This document shows positions 27,345-40,796 of a DNA stretch of 64,000 nt, piece by piece. The notes below the pieces were generated by a model. The model searched no databases and was not told the origin of the DNA. It saw only the letters and a list, made by a program, of their open reading frames with translations. The position numbers and the translations under genes were made by a program. Source of the DNA: Lethocerus indicus (Eukaryota > Arthropoda > Insecta > Hemiptera > Belostomatidae); the NCBI GenBank assembly GCA_019843655.1, contig JACDQD010000011.1:9032604-9096603 (forward strand). Reading direction: 5' to 3'. The first letter of the stretch is position 1; every line of letters starts with the position of its first letter.

Positions 27345-28425
27345 CGGACTATCTTGCTGTCCATGACTGGAACAAAAAAATAGGATCTGAGTTCGTATTG
27401 GATAGAGGGTTTTTTGGACCTAAAGATAACCCAGTGATCTATCTTACAACGTTCATGCCAGTTTTTATGTATATATCATTAGGTTGTTTTCACATTTCAT
27501 TTCACAAATATTCATTCTTATTTTTCAAAGAAAAATTTTGTTGTTACAAACATGTTCTTTGTAACTAAGGCCTGTTTTTGTACTTATATGCCTTTTAGCA
27601 AGTCAATCTATTGTAAAATCTAAGATTATAGCATTGACCATTTTTATAGATCGTATTTTGCATATGTACAACTTAGACAATGATTGTTCTTAGAAGTAAA
27701 GAAAGAAAACATATTTTCATAAAATTTATTTCAGCAAAGTTTTGATATGTATATATGAATAATCATTTTATTGCAATTGCGATATTAAAAGCAATAATTC
27801 CATTTGGGCCTTAGTATTAATGTATAATGATAGTTATCTTTATCGCATTATATCAATCTTTTATACCTTTTGAAGTTTTGCTTTTCCTTTTCTTTCGACG
27901 TTCCTTTATTTTATAAAATAGTTTAAATAGACTTTAAATTTGATTCTCCACCAGTTGATACATAAACTGTATAATGAGGAACGCATAATGGCAAAAGCAT
28001 AATTGTGCTATATAAGCATTGAAGAAAAAACTATATGACTGCATAAACTACATACATTTGAACACTGCAAATTCTCTGGTCACTATACAAAATGAAACCT
28101 TTTTTAAAATACTAAAAGTATTTAATAAAATGAGCCTTTTGAAAGAACTTTTAGGTTACTCTGAACTTACAGTGATGTTTTAAGAAAAGAAACAAATGCT
28201 GCTTGTTGACAATTCTTTAATGTACATACAAATTAATAATGCTTAATGAAAACAACAAAGGTATCACTAAATTCAGATCGTTTAGTTCAAACAGTAGCCT
28301 AGACAAGATTTTGCTATACAAATTCAGAAGCGAATTAGTATGTAAACTAATAAATAAACAAAAATAAATAATATAAATACAGTTGATTGAGAAATCTATA
28401 AGAGTACTAATAGTTGAAATCCAGA
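27345..28425. other. Convergent PCNA / Afg1 3' region
   Basis: No open frame or RNA gene is recognised. A plus-strand AATAAA lies near 28131, and minus-strand signals lie near 27905 and 27726. The two 3' UTRs may therefore overlap, which would allow sense-antisense pairing; this is inference. Confidence 0.4.
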
Positions 28426-31400
28426 TTATCTTCTCTTATCCCACTGTCGCCAATAGTCTTCTGTTTGCATTTCTGCCAACCTTGAAATAGTTCTATCAAA
28501 AGCAAACAACTCTTCTTCCCCAGTGAAGATATTCGAAGAAGCATTCTCCTGCAATTTTGGTACAGTGCTTAATTTAAATTTTCAATTTACTGAATATTCA
28601 ATTGAAATAAAATACAATACAATGAGTGGTTAGGTGGAACAATTTGATATACAAGTATTTAGAGCAATATTAATATTTTATATTGCAATATAATTATTTT
28701 AAAATTTAGAGAGATATGTTGACACAATCAAAAGTGAAGAAAATCCTCTCAATTCACTTTTTTTTAAATTTGTATTTAAGGGCACAGTTAATGATTTAGC
28801 GGTTATGCACCCTTATCACAACACTGCTATGTGTAAATAAAATAAATTTATTTTGAGCAATAGTTTAAAGTTATAAAAATAATTAACTACATACAGATCC
28901 AGCTGTGATATTGAGATCATCCATCAGAGCTCTGTTTTCATCCAATTCTACCGATGAGTCACGCAAGAATAGTTTATCGTGGGGCACATCAGATGATAAA
29001 ACAACTCGAACCTGGAGAAAAAATTTTTAAAATATTTTATACAATCGAAAGATAAATTGCATTCTGTAAATTTCATTTGTCCACTGACCTTGTTGTCATA
29101 AAAAGTGTCAATCAATGTTATAAACCTCCTCGCTTCGGATCGCAGTTTCAAACTCAACTGAGGCATGTCTCGGATAAGAACTGTATGAAAGGCTTGAGAT
29201 AGCATGAGATAATCATTAGCTCCTAGGGGCTGAAAATGACAAAGAAAGACAATAAAGATACATTTCATTTGGAGCAATATGGGCATATTTTCAAGAGGAC
29301 TTTTTAATTTTGTTTCTTATTTTTAGTTAAGCTCACAATTAGTACTACACGACCTATTAAACTATTATTTATACTGGCTTTACTACACAGCGAATAAAAT
29401 GCAATTTTATTGTAAAAAATAAATAGCTAATTACATTCTACTCACTCTGATACATAGTTCGGCGAATGAGGCATCCATTACTTGCCCACAAGTTCTTTTA
29501 AATGTCACATTTCGTCCCATTATTGTCAACGTCCGTGGTCTAATAATGTCATTCTCCATCGAACAAAGGAGTTTGAAAATGTTGTTCATCTTTTCATCTG
29601 CATCCATTTCCGATTTCCTGTCAAGAAAAATAAAAAATTAAATGATCTATGGCTATTTAAAACCCAGGAATTGTTCCTTATTTATGTTAAAGAGAATGCA
29701 GTACAATATGGTTTTTTAAACAATTTGACACGAATATAAGGAAATTATCTTGTCTGAGCATTATTTATAGCATTTCAAAATAAAATATCTTATGTAGTGA
29801 CAAAAATACTTTTCTGAATATTATGAAAATAGAAAGAAATGAAATTTTCTTACACAAAATAAGTTTTGTCTCGACCTACAGAATGTTTAGTTCTGTAGTC
29901 AATTTTTGAATCCAAAGACACAATGCTGCAATTGTCCTTAAGGACTTTTATAAATGGGACGAAATTGGATCTCTGAAGACCATTTTTGTATAGATCATCC
30001 GGAGGTCGGTTGCTGGTTGCTATTACGACAATCCCGCGAGAAAACATTTCAGTAAATAGACGTTTCAAAATCATAGCATCTGCAATATCCGTCACCTGTA
30101 GGAATAAATAAATATATAAAACAATTCTCTATATAAAACGTTTTGAAAAATGTTAAATTAATAGTGCAAAGCATTATGATGCGTACAGAACAAGATAGTT
30201 AAAAAAAGCATAAGCAATTAAATTCAGAAATCACATTCAATAGCTCGGTAACAGTAACATTCTCAAAGGAAGTTATTAACATAAATCAAAACATTACACT
30301 TTTTCCCCTTACTTCAAGCTTGCTCCATAGCTCTTTTTCAAAGTATAATTCAACGCAATTTCTCAGTTTCAAAATTGAATTCACACTCGAATCAGCAGGC
30401 AGGCGATAAATGAGTAATTATATGAGTTATCATAGACAACTTTTTCAACTGCAAGCACTTTCCTTATTACACAAGGACAAAATTTCCCTATATGTTTGAT
30501 ATGGACAAGTTAAACTGAGTAACATGAGTCCTTATGAGATAAAAAAAAGGAAAAGGAAAAGAAACTGATATCGGCAAATGTGGCTTACATTTTGTTCCAC
30601 TGAAGTTTTGGCTGAGACTGGAATCATTCAACAGTAATAAAATGATTTGATAACTCAGTCTTCTTTCCTAGCTGAACAAAAGTTAGAATTAGAACTCGAT
30701 GAAAGCCTTACTTACCTCACAAATTAATTAAATGTGACAGACAAATTATTTACTAGCAGAATGTGATTGGATTTAAATTAATAAAGGACCAGGCAACGTA
30801 CATATGAAGGTTCTTCATGCATTATTTATTTTTTATTATCGCTCAATATAATTTCATTTCCCTCTACAAATGGGAGAAAGGAAAGAGGAAAAAATCAAGA
30901 ATAAAAATTTTAAGGTTTAATTAATTAATTTTAATTTTTAATGTTTAATGATTCCAAAACTCATACATTTTTTCACAGCTCAAGAAGTATTTTTCTCTAA
31001 GTTGGAAAATTATACTTGAATTATGTTTGAATATCAGAAAATATCTGAGACAAAAACACAACAAATTTGAAGTTAATAGAATATTTCATTGAAAATGAAA
31101 TGATGAAACAAAAAACAGGTTAATTTTTAATTTTACATTTCAATTCGAATTGGGATTGTTTAAATGTGCGTTGCCTAGCCCTTCAATAACAAATAGTTGC
31201 AGTATGAAGGCACTTTGCAGTCAATATCAAAACACAGTTTTACGAAAGCAGAGAATCCGTTTAACACTTCAATGATGTTCAATTATCAAAATGGGCATAC
31301 AATTGACATTATTTCATAAGATATTAAGCATTAATATGGACAACAAAAAATAAGAAAAAACACAATTGCTCTTATGAACTCTGAATTCATTCAATTGGCT

Positions 31401-33784
31401 CTTCAGATTAACTTAGCCAGGATACTGCAACTTTCTGAATACATGTTTCTTTATATTAAAACATAATAAACTATCAAAATAAATATGTCTCAATAAAAAG
31501 AATACAAAGCTTCAAGATGTACGATTAATGAATGTGAAAATAAATAAAACACAAAACTACAATACTGTTCTTCATGCTAATATAACCAGTCTTAATTTAA
31601 ACAAAAAATGAACATTTAAATTACTGTCCATATTATGTAAATGTCCTGTTTCTCATACTGACTACAAAAGAGCATTGACTGGTAACAAGTTGAAACAAAG
31701 GGAATTTGCCAAATTCTACTACTTCCTTTGGGAACATGTATTTTTTAAGTCACAGCCTAAAATATTGTTTTAAGCAAACATAGACTGTTAAACATAACAT
31801 GTTTAATCAATTTGATTAAAGCTCTGGAGTAAACTACAGATCAGCACTTTACTCGACATAAATATATTTCAAACGTATGAAATTCAAACATTTTTTTATA
31901 CTAGTAGGTAATGTACACACAATAGAACTTTGGATTTATTTGTTCTGAAAATAAAAAATGAATTTATTTACCCCGTTTGATTACTACTGAGATGACTACA
32001 TTACAAATTTAAATGATGGATGGTTAAACACTTTATTAAACTGGTAATAAAATTGTGTTATATTTTTTCTGTAAATTATGAAAATCGCTTCCTGAACCAA
32101 AGGTGGTTTTGCATGGGAGAACTGTAAGTCAAATTTGCCACTGTTTACAAACAGGGAAGCTAGATATTTCTGCCTCAAAACTACATAGATTCTTTAAATT
32201 TTGCATAACACAAAAGAGTAAAACATTGTATGAAACTTTGATCAACAATATATAATAATTGGTTTTATATTTCTTACATACATAAAAAACAGTTACTTCA
32301 AATATGTAAATGAATTCAAATTAATAAATACGTACATTTGTTTGCACTCTAGGTTTAACAAACTATCCAACACCCTATGAATTACCTCAAACTCAAAACA
32401 TATAAATTATCATTTAATTGCTACGCTCAAATCAGAATCTGAATTTTAATGAAAAGAATAACAGCTGCAACTACAATTTTAGATAGTCGAGTTAACAAAA
32501 ATGAGGAAGATTAAAATATAAAATGTGAGAACGTACTTGAAATTCATCAAAGCATATGAGCCATGTCTGTTCGCTGATGGATTCGGCCACAGGTTTGATG
32601 AGATCGAATGGCTGTGGTTTTGTGCTGGTGACGTCACGAACAATTGTTTTTTTCAACTCGTGTATTCGAGAGTGAACGTCCAACATGAAGGAATGGAAAT
32701 GGACCCTCCTCTTTTTCTGGGTCTACAACATGGGAGGCTAGAAAACTAAATCATCGCCAGATAGGTGCTTTCTATTCATCATTCCAATATGAAATCATCA
32801 TAGCAGTAATATGGAGAACAAACAAAAAATAAAAATAAAGCCACACTGGCTCTTATGAACTCTATTTGTACAATAGGCTCTTCAGCCAACCGGTAGTATT
32901 CAGCTAGCTAGGATACTGCAACATAGGTTATATACCAAAGATACGTTATTTTATGGTCAATTATAATCACAATAAATCTAATTGAGCAGATTCTACTCTC
33001 GCTTATATTCAATTTTATTAACTTCTGTATGTTTCATTTAATGTTTAAATGGATGTAAAACTAATGAAATATTTTCTTCAAGTATCAATACATAAAATGT
33101 ACATATAGTTTATTTGTGCAGTAGATATAGTGAACACTATATCAGGTTAGGCTTAATGTGTCCAGAACGGAGATCAAAGGTTTCAGTGTACAAATAATGT
33201 CAAGCCTTGATTAAACTGACATTTTTCTGTACGTCAAAGTCAAACAATATTCTAAAATTTTATTGTTATTACTTTTTATTATATTATAAAATTAATTTGA
33301 AGGATGAATTTTTTTTCAGACTCCAATATGGCTAGTTACAGTTATAAATACTAGATCAGATATACAATTGACATCATACCTTACAACATTGGTAGAATAA
33401 ATCCATTAACATTGTTTTACCTCCTCCAACAGCTCCATGCAAGTATACGCCCTTGGGAGCTTTGGCCTTCGCTTTGTTGCCCAGGAGTTTTGTGAAAAAA
33501 TTAATTTTCGGAGGCTCATATCCCGCGATATCATTGTACACTCGCTGAAGTTCTTCCATCACTCTCGACTGGTGTTTGTCTTCGGCCAATTCTCCATCTT
33601 TGACCTTCTTAATGAGCGCGTCAATTGGTCCTGAACATTCACCGCTGTTGACAACACTTGGTGCGTACATGGTTCGAATGCAGTTATAATATAAATTCGC
33701 CTTTCTCTTCGGAAACCGAAAAACCATCTTGAAACAGTTGAAGGAGTGCCCGCCGCAGGGATAAGACAACATTTTAGTATTCAA
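28426..33784 (-). CDS. Afg1: AFG1/LACE1 family mitochondrial AAA-type ATPase
   Basis: Seven exons (33784-33380, 32722-32537, 30095-29854, 29617-29446, 29229-29089, 29011-28895, 28548-28426) join in frame to 461 residues, close to human AFG1L. The family acts inside mitochondria in turnover of respiratory-chain subunits. Seen directly: Walker A GAVGGGKT, the signature [18 protein letters not shown], Walker B LICFDEFQ, the sensor-like [18 protein letters not shown], the [12 protein letters not shown] motif, and the end [12 protein letters not shown]. The N-terminal 50 residues are basic with aromatic residues, which fits a targeting sequence. Start chosen as the first ATG of the open frame; 33772 is an alternative. 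Intron 2 is 2.4 kb and carries one copy of a local repeat, with a second in intron 1. Confidence 0.95.
31331..31432. repeat. Local dispersed repeat, copy A (Afg1 intron 2)
   Basis: This shares AATATGGA.AACAA..AAAAATAA, GCTCTTATGAACTCT, GGCTCTTCAG and AGGATACTGCAAC, in the same order and spacing, with 32808-32922 in intron 1 of the same gene. It has no coding capacity. It could be an intragenic duplication or two copies of a mobile element. Confidence 0.7.
32808..32922. repeat. Local dispersed repeat, copy B (Afg1 intron 1)
   Basis: The partner of 31331-31432, in the same orientation, about 1.4 kb away with Afg1 exon 2 between them. The extra bases in this copy lie between GGCTCTTCAG and AGGATACTGC. 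Confidence 0.7.
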
Positions 33785-34707
33785 AATTATAACTTAACAA
33801 GATATAAAACGATTATTCACTTCGTTAACAGACAATTTTCGCGGGGTAGCAACAACAAGTTAATAACTATCATCTCGCCAATACACTTGCTGAATCGGTA
33901 AAACCTGAACGTTAACAACTAAACGAAAAAATAAAATCTTAAAACATACTTAACGAATTTATACAGTGACTAGAAAGAAGGTTTCCATCAAGGTTGCGAG
34001 AACTCGGCCAATGACAACACTGTGCCAACTATCGCAAATGAAATATCCCCACCCCGTACAGTACAAATATCAGTGTACACGTATCAGCGTCTGAATTATG
34101 TAAATAACGAAGAATATAATACTGATTGTTTAATGAACGTGAAATGCATATAATTTCACTTTGGTGAAATCAACCTTCGTAACAGTGTTAATTTTAATGA
34201 TAGCACGAATGAAAGGTACTGAGTAATACAATTTTCCAATGTGAATTTCATGACATATAAAAGCATTTTTAAATGAGACCAACAAACACATTAATATAAT
34301 AGTTTACTTTGATTTAAACAAATTAAATAGTAGTAGTTAAAATATCAATTTCATTGAATCAATCAAAATGCCTTTATGTATTCAGTGTTCATTGCAATAC
34401 ACATTATAACATTAATGCCGAATGAATTTTTTAAAAATAATTTTTCCCTTAAAAATAATTACAATATTCTTGAGTTTTTAACTGAGCAACCAACAGTTCC
34501 AAAATTTAATTCAAGGAATAATTCATATAGTTATTTTCTCGAGAAAACTTAAATTTTTGCAACATAATTTAATTTCATTTCAACTTTTATAAAAAATATA
34601 ACACATGTAGAAATCAATTGTGTGAAATATATATTTATAATATCATATAAAAATTTTTCTTAGAATTAAGAAATACATTTTAATTAGTTGATCCAATATG
34701 GACTTAA
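33785..34707. other. Intergenic region, TFIIE-alpha end to Afg1 start
   Basis: About 0.9 kb of AT-rich DNA that must hold the Afg1 promoter and the TFIIE-alpha 3' UTR. No motif, RNA or open frame worth calling is seen. Confidence 0.5.
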
Positions 34708-37700
34708 TTAATCATACATGTGTGAATAATACTCTTGATAAATTTGGATGTAAGCTTCTTTTTCCTGAGGTGACATTTCTGCTATCAAGGTATCATTCAC
34801 TTCTGTTATAGGAACAGTTTTGTCTCCAACTTTCACAACAGGTACCAACTCATCATCGTCACTGTCCATGACACCAACTGCTGAAAAATAAAATCAATGT
34901 GTTTAGTTTACTATACCTGTTTGGCGGGTCTTTGTAATATCAAACTGTCCCACTGCATTGTCACTAAGTTTAGATAGGATTTGTAATCAACAATCAACAT
35001 GCTTAAGTGCCTCAGGAATCTATTCATGGAATCAAACTGAAGTTAGCGAGAAGCATAAACCTGTCTAGCATTAAAATATGTTTGATGTATAAAATATGTA
35101 ACATGATTTATAAAATCACAAATGTCATGCACTGACCAATACTGTGTTGATGAGGAAATGAAATTCTCAACATTTATTGTTCACCAAAAACATTTCCACA
35201 AAGAACACTTTCAACAAACAAAGAAAATTAATGTACATCTCCTTGTCATTTTATAATTAATTTATTTGCGTGACCTTAATTTTTCTGCTTGTTACCTAAG
35301 TGTAATTAGGGTGTTTTAACATAACATATTGTATACAAAATTCTCATAATATAGGAGATACCTATTGATCTGAACTTCATAATGCCATCCATTCTTGCCT
35401 GGATAAATAAAAAAAAGCTATCAACTCTTCCATGCAAATGAATCCACATTTAGGAAAGTTTTGATTACCATTAGTCTGCCTGTACTTTTAATTAAAGCCT
35501 TTTCCACAGTATTAGAATATTACTATTGTGCTTACTCTGATATGCAGTTTTTGTGATCTGGAAAGAGCTGGAAGCTGGAACTTATTTCTTCAGTCACTGT
35601 CCCTACTTATGACTAACGTGCATGGGCATGCTCCAGAAGCAGATTCAAACCGCCAACCTCAGGACTCCCAGGTGGGAGCGTCCACCCGAGTCACAAAGGC
35701 TTCTTAATTAAATTTAAAACACAACAATTACCGTCCGGCGATGTTGGAGATTCGTCCTTCATTTGTTCGCCATCACTCGAATCTGAAGCCTCAGGAAGTA
35801 CGGATTTAATTGCGGCTTTGGCACTGGATACACCAGTTGAACCACCACCGCCCCCACGCTTTTCATGGGCCAAAAGAACGGACATGATGTCATCATTGCT
35901 TTTTGGATTTGTTGTTGGAGCCGCTCTCTCAGCTTCTGAGCTTGCATCCACCAGAGCTTCGGTCTAGATAAAAAATAAATATTGTAACAAAACTAGAAAA
36001 TAATTCATTAATCTGTGAAAAAAGAGAAAATCCAAGTGAAAAAGGAAACACTGAGACTGTGACACAGTCATTTCCAAAGTATATATATTTATTGAAAAAA
36101 AGAAATGATTTAAACCACCCGTATTTACTAGTTTAACATACCTGTTTTTAGGGTGTTAACCTGACTGGTTGTAACAGTATCCGTATTTACTGTCCAGTCT
36201 AAGTCCCTTTGAAAAAAATTCATTCAAATGAAAATAAAATACCTGAGGATCATCCTGAATAACAGTGCTCTCGACCATCCATACTGGACGCTCTTTACGG
36301 GCATTCTGATCCGGCTGAGCTTCGACTTCACTAATCGTGACGTCAACTCTTGTCTCCTCAGCAGCGAATCCTGATGATCTGGTAGCCTCCCCTGACCACG
36401 TCTCACCGGCAGGCCTAAGACCAGTCCGTTTTATGTCCAACCTGTAACCGAATGAAAATTTAAATGAACCCGTTGAAATCATCTTTATTTCAATACAGTT
36501 TGAAATCGATAATAAACAGTTTGAGATTTGAACATTTAAATGAACTGACACAAAATTTCTCAAATAAACTTCATGTTGTACATGTCCCAGGTACAAGTGA
36601 ACAGGTTTGGCTTTGGTTTATAAATTGGTTTTGGTTTCACATATTTTTTTGGACAAACATTTTCAATTGTTCAATATTAAATTTACATTTAAAAAAATCA
36701 ATTCTGAATTATTTCGACGGAAAATCTACTTCAAAAGGAAAACATTGGTGCTGTGATCATAGTCTCAATCAAGCTGCAAAGTACACATATTTGTTGTGTT
36801 TGTATATAAGAAATTATTTAAACCGGCTTTTGAAAAATCATCTTTATTTCAATACCGAGGATTAGAAGCCTTGAACACTTCAACAGATTAACAGTCAATG
36901 TGGTGTTTTAATATAAACTTCACTCATAAGATTGCTTATCTGAACAAACAGTTATCTTTATTATAAATCTGATAAATAATTATCAATTTATATTCAATAA
37001 TTATTGCAAAGTATGAGCAAATGCTCAAATGCCACAGGGATGTTGAATGTTATTATTGAATGTAAAAAACTATGGAAACTATATCAGTCAACACTTCTAT
37101 ATTTATTTCTTAAAAATATTCCCCCTATGAAATGCCTATTAGGCAATCCCAAATCAGGAATTTGAAATTGAAATAAAAATAAAATTTATCAGAAAAACAA
37201 CTGTTACCGACCCTCTAATAGTATTGATGTCGACAGGTTCAGGTTCCAAGATCTCCGGTGCCAATCTGATACCTTCGACCTGCCGAAGCAATTCATAGAG
37301 GGGTTCCAACTGAGAGTTGAATTTCGCCAGCTGCATTCTCGAATCCTTTTTTGGAAGTGCGCTCAAATCCTCCTCCACTATTTCCCGGCAGTAAGTACAC
37401 CTGAACTCTTCTGTCATTGGATCAAACAGTTGATCCGCCTTTGAAAATATCACATTTTCTTTAAAAAGACTATCCTGAATACAGCGTAAAAATAGTCTGG
37501 CAGTGTACTTCCTTACCGGAAATTCCAAATTTTGTGACTTGGCTTTCACATCAGGCAGCACAATGACTCATTCGTTGTAAAATTAATAAATAAATAGTTG
37601 AATATATATAGTTTTGAAGGACATTGTGAAAGGCATTTCAAGAAATATTCAAATTTAATTTTAATATTATTTAAAAAGTCATCCAACATGCTGTCTTTCC

Positions 37701-38587
37701 TTCATACCTACTGGATTCTGTCATTGGTGCATTGGAATTTCTTTGTTTTTTCCAAAGGTAGTAAATAACCGATGTATGCACTATTTTTCTTTGTTATCAT
37801 GAACAGTTATTTGAATGTTGCATCTATGCTCTTGATTTTTAATGCCAAATAAAAAATAATTTTTTTGAGAAAGCTTGAATGTTCTAGAATATGAAAAAAT
37901 TCAAAATTATGTCAAAGGATTTCATATTGTTTATCCTGCATAACAAATTACTAGCAGAGGGTAAATGAACTCACTTCTAAATCTGTAAACGTTTTTGCAC
38001 ACTTAGGGCACTTGAAGCTTGCTCTACTTGTGGCGTCCCTTTCTTCGGTTTCCATTCGTTTCCTCATATGATCCAGTTTGTACTTTACCACATTGACGAA
38101 TGTCTGAAATTAAAGTTGTCTAATGATTGGTACTGTAACTGGACTGAGCATTTTACAATATACAATCTATGCTTTTAATTTATGACCAAGTGCGGCACAA
38201 CAGGTGTATGACGGCAACTTTAGATAATTAAAGATTAATTAAATATGTTGAGTCATTGCAATGATAAGGAAAATATGCTGGAATCATACATACCTTGTAA
38301 TTGATGAAATAATAATTTACTTTCTGCGCCTTTCCATCTTCGCCAGTTTCCATTCTCAGTCTGACCTGGAGGAACTTGTCATTCTTCAGTATCGAAATTC
38401 GGGCACGCAGCATCTTCTTCTCAAATTTCAACAGCTCGCATATGTCGTCTTCTTTCATGCACGGGTTCCTAACGAGCATATCTATTATCAGAGTGTCTTC
38501 GATCGAATAGAAACCTCGGACGACCAGCCTGGCTAGATGTTTCAGGCTGCTCGGAATTTCCGTGACCAAGACCTGTTCTTCGCCCAT
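34708..38587 (-). CDS. TfIIEalpha: General transcription factor TFIIE alpha subunit
   Basis: Six exons (38587-38294, 38103-37975, 37438-37212, 36441-36243, 35963-35732, 34880-34708) join in frame to 417 residues, near the human 439. TFIIE recruits and regulates TFIIH at RNA polymerase II promoters. Seen: an N-terminal winged-helix region ([16 protein letters not shown], then [18 protein letters not shown]); a zinc ribbon with FKCPKC and FRCTYC pairs; EPLYELLRQ and EILEPEP; the [11 protein letters not shown] motif; and an acidic segment followed by a C-terminal helix ([17 protein letters not shown]). The exon 3 donor is the weaker GTCGGT, the only one that keeps frame. Intron 5 carries a SINE. 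The gene is head-to-head with mad2. Confidence 0.96.
35575..35702 (-). mobile_element. tRNA-derived SINE, minus-strand copy
   Basis: On the minus strand, a polymerase III A-box-like string (TGACTCGGGTGG) is followed about 38 bases later by a B-box-like GGTTTGAATCT. After that comes a body with GTTAGTCATAAGTAGGGACAG. The same B box and body (GTTAGT..TAAGTAG.GACAATGA) occur at 51121-51260, so this is a shared SINE family. It lies in TFIIE-alpha intron 5, about 30 bases from exon 5. Confidence 0.65.
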
Positions 38588-39447
38588 CGCTGGATGCTCA
38601 ACAAATTATCGGCATATTTTCGAGAGCGATAATATAACTCGAATAAAAATTGAAATCCCTACGGTAAACAACCGCCACGGCGGAATAACCTGAACTCGAG
38701 CAAACTACGCTAAATGCGCCAAGAGGCACGTTCGGACGTGGGCAGTAAAAATTTACCACATTCACTTAAAGTTTTTTATTCCTATAAAGTTGTTCAACTT
38801 TTCCATAATACAAGCAACTATTTTTCGCGGACAAATTTTCTCCGAGAATTAATTTGCGATCCATATTTTCGAACTCAAAAACCCTGAACATATCTTTACA
38901 GTGTAAGTATTGAAATTTGTGGACAAAATTACACATGAAGTTGATAATAAATAGATGTGTGTGCCCTTATTTAACACAATTTCAAAAGCTTCTTTCATAG
39001 AAATATCATGGTTGAAGCTCATCACAACCATAATGTTCTTACAACTTACATTAAACATATTATACAACATGGAATATATTTAATGCAATAAATAGCTGAA
39101 AGAATTCATTGTTTCGCAGAATATTTTTGCATTAATTCTAAAATTGAATTAAAAAATGCCGTAAATGAATATAGTTAACACTTGGGAAGGAATAATTGGT
39201 AAAATTAAATAGCAAAGAAACCCTTATTAATAATTATAGAATCCTGGGTAATTGAAGTAATCCAGAAAATTAAATGAACAAACATTTTGCTTTAGTAGCA
39301 AAATTACAAAAGTCATTTACTTAGGGAAGGTTGCCCAACCCGACCCTTTCGATTTAAGTCCACTTCGGCCGTTAGCTTTTATCGGGGCGGGAATTGGCTT
39401 ATAGTGTTCTCTTCGATCTTCTTTTTTTGCCCCATTCAACATTAACC
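38588..39447. other. Divergent promoter region, TFIIE-alpha / mad2
   Basis: Head-to-head start codons are 860 bases apart. A GC-richer patch at 39330-39450 precedes mad2 and contains the E2F-like site listed next. No other gene is seen. Confidence 0.5.
39386..39393 (-). promoter_or_regulatory. E2F-like site upstream of mad2
   Basis: The plus strand reads GGCGGGAA, so the minus strand gives TTCCCGCC, an E2F-type motif, 55 bases upstream of the mad2 start codon. MAD2 is a known E2F target in mammals; use here is inferred. Confidence 0.45.
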
Positions 39448-40796
39448 ATGTCGGATACCATTCAACAGACGAAGAATGCTATAACATTGAAGGGTTCGGC
39501 GAAACTGGTCATAGAGTATTTGAGTAAGTGCGCGATATTCCCGTAGCGTGAATGTCTTATTGTTCTTTCGCCCCGAATTTCCGGCCTATATTTTGCGGCG
39601 TCGTCTCATCGCTGGGACTATTTGCCCGCGGTCGCTCTCTGTTTTACCTGTGGCTCGAGAAATTGCACCGAAAGCTTTAAAATCGACACACGGCTTGCTC
39701 CCACCCACCTGTTGGCATTTGAGAGAACGCCTTTCGTTTATTATATCTCCGCTTTTTCAGATTACGGGATCAACAGCATTTTATTCCAGCGCGGAATCTA
39801 TCCCCCAGAGAGTTTCAACCGCGAAGAACATTTCGGAGTTTCAATTCTGGTTTCCACGGACGAGAAAATCAATTCATTCGTTCAGTCCGTTCTGGGTCAA
39901 ATTAAAGGTATACATATATTTTTTTATATAACAAATTTAATACGATGCCAAAACGGAATTTTGTTTCACTCAACCATCTTTAATTAATTTTCAGAATGGC
40001 TATTGGCTGAAAAAGTCAAAAGTGTAAGCCTTGTAATAATGAGCATCGCGACAAAAGAAGTTCTCGAGAGATGGGATTTCAAACTGCAGTATGAAGGGGG
40101 TGGAAAGGGCAAAGAAAATGGCAAGGTTGATGATGGTGTCGGGAATAAGGACCTTAAAACAATTCAAAAGGAAATTAAAGATGTTCTATTACAAATTTGT
40201 TCAACTGTTAGCTTCCTTCCCCTCCTGGATTGTCCATGTAAGTTTCATATACATATGTATTTGTGTATCATATAATTTAATGATGATGAATGAATTTAAT
40301 ATATTTATTGGATATAATTTTGATTTAATACTAGATGTTTCTCTGTATAATCATTGTTGGAAATTTATTACTGCCGTAGATATTTTATGAAAAATTGTGG
40401 TTTTAGGAACAAGTATTGATAACTTACTAGAAAAGTATGTAACGTTAATGCGATGATATTATTTTGTATAAACCACAGTATTTTTAATATTGATTAATTC
40501 GGACATTAGAGATCTAAAATACTGTTTTATACGTATGAATTAAGAGATGCATTTCTATACTTTCTAATGATTCAGATTCTATAACTAGTGATTCAGTTAT
40601 AAGAAAATAAAAACATGTATGTCTTTTTTTAGGTTCATTCGATCTTTTCATATACACCGTCCCTGATGCTGAAGTCCCCGATCAATGGGATGAAACTGGG
40701 CCCTGTATCATTGCCAATTCTCAAGAGCTCCAACTCAGGTCCTTTTCCACTTCCTACCATCGCATGAACACAGTCGTGAGCTATAAAGTAGATTAA
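39448..40796 (+). CDS. mad2: Spindle assembly checkpoint protein MAD2 (HORMA domain)
   Basis: Four exons (39448-39523, 39761-39907, 39995-40237, 40633-40796) join in frame to 209 residues, close to human MAD2L1 (205). MAD2 binds MAD1 and CDC20 at unattached kinetochores and restrains the anaphase-promoting complex. Seen: the start with AITLKGSAKLVIEYL, the family hallmark NYGINSILFQRGIYP, EVLERWDFKLQYE, a charged Lys/Gly-rich loop, QICSTVSFLPLLDCPCSFDL, and the C-terminal safety-belt region (PDQWDETGP, RSFSTSYHRMNTVVSYKV). HORMA covers nearly the whole protein. It is head-to-head with TFIIE-alpha and convergent with RpL18A. Confidence 0.97.
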
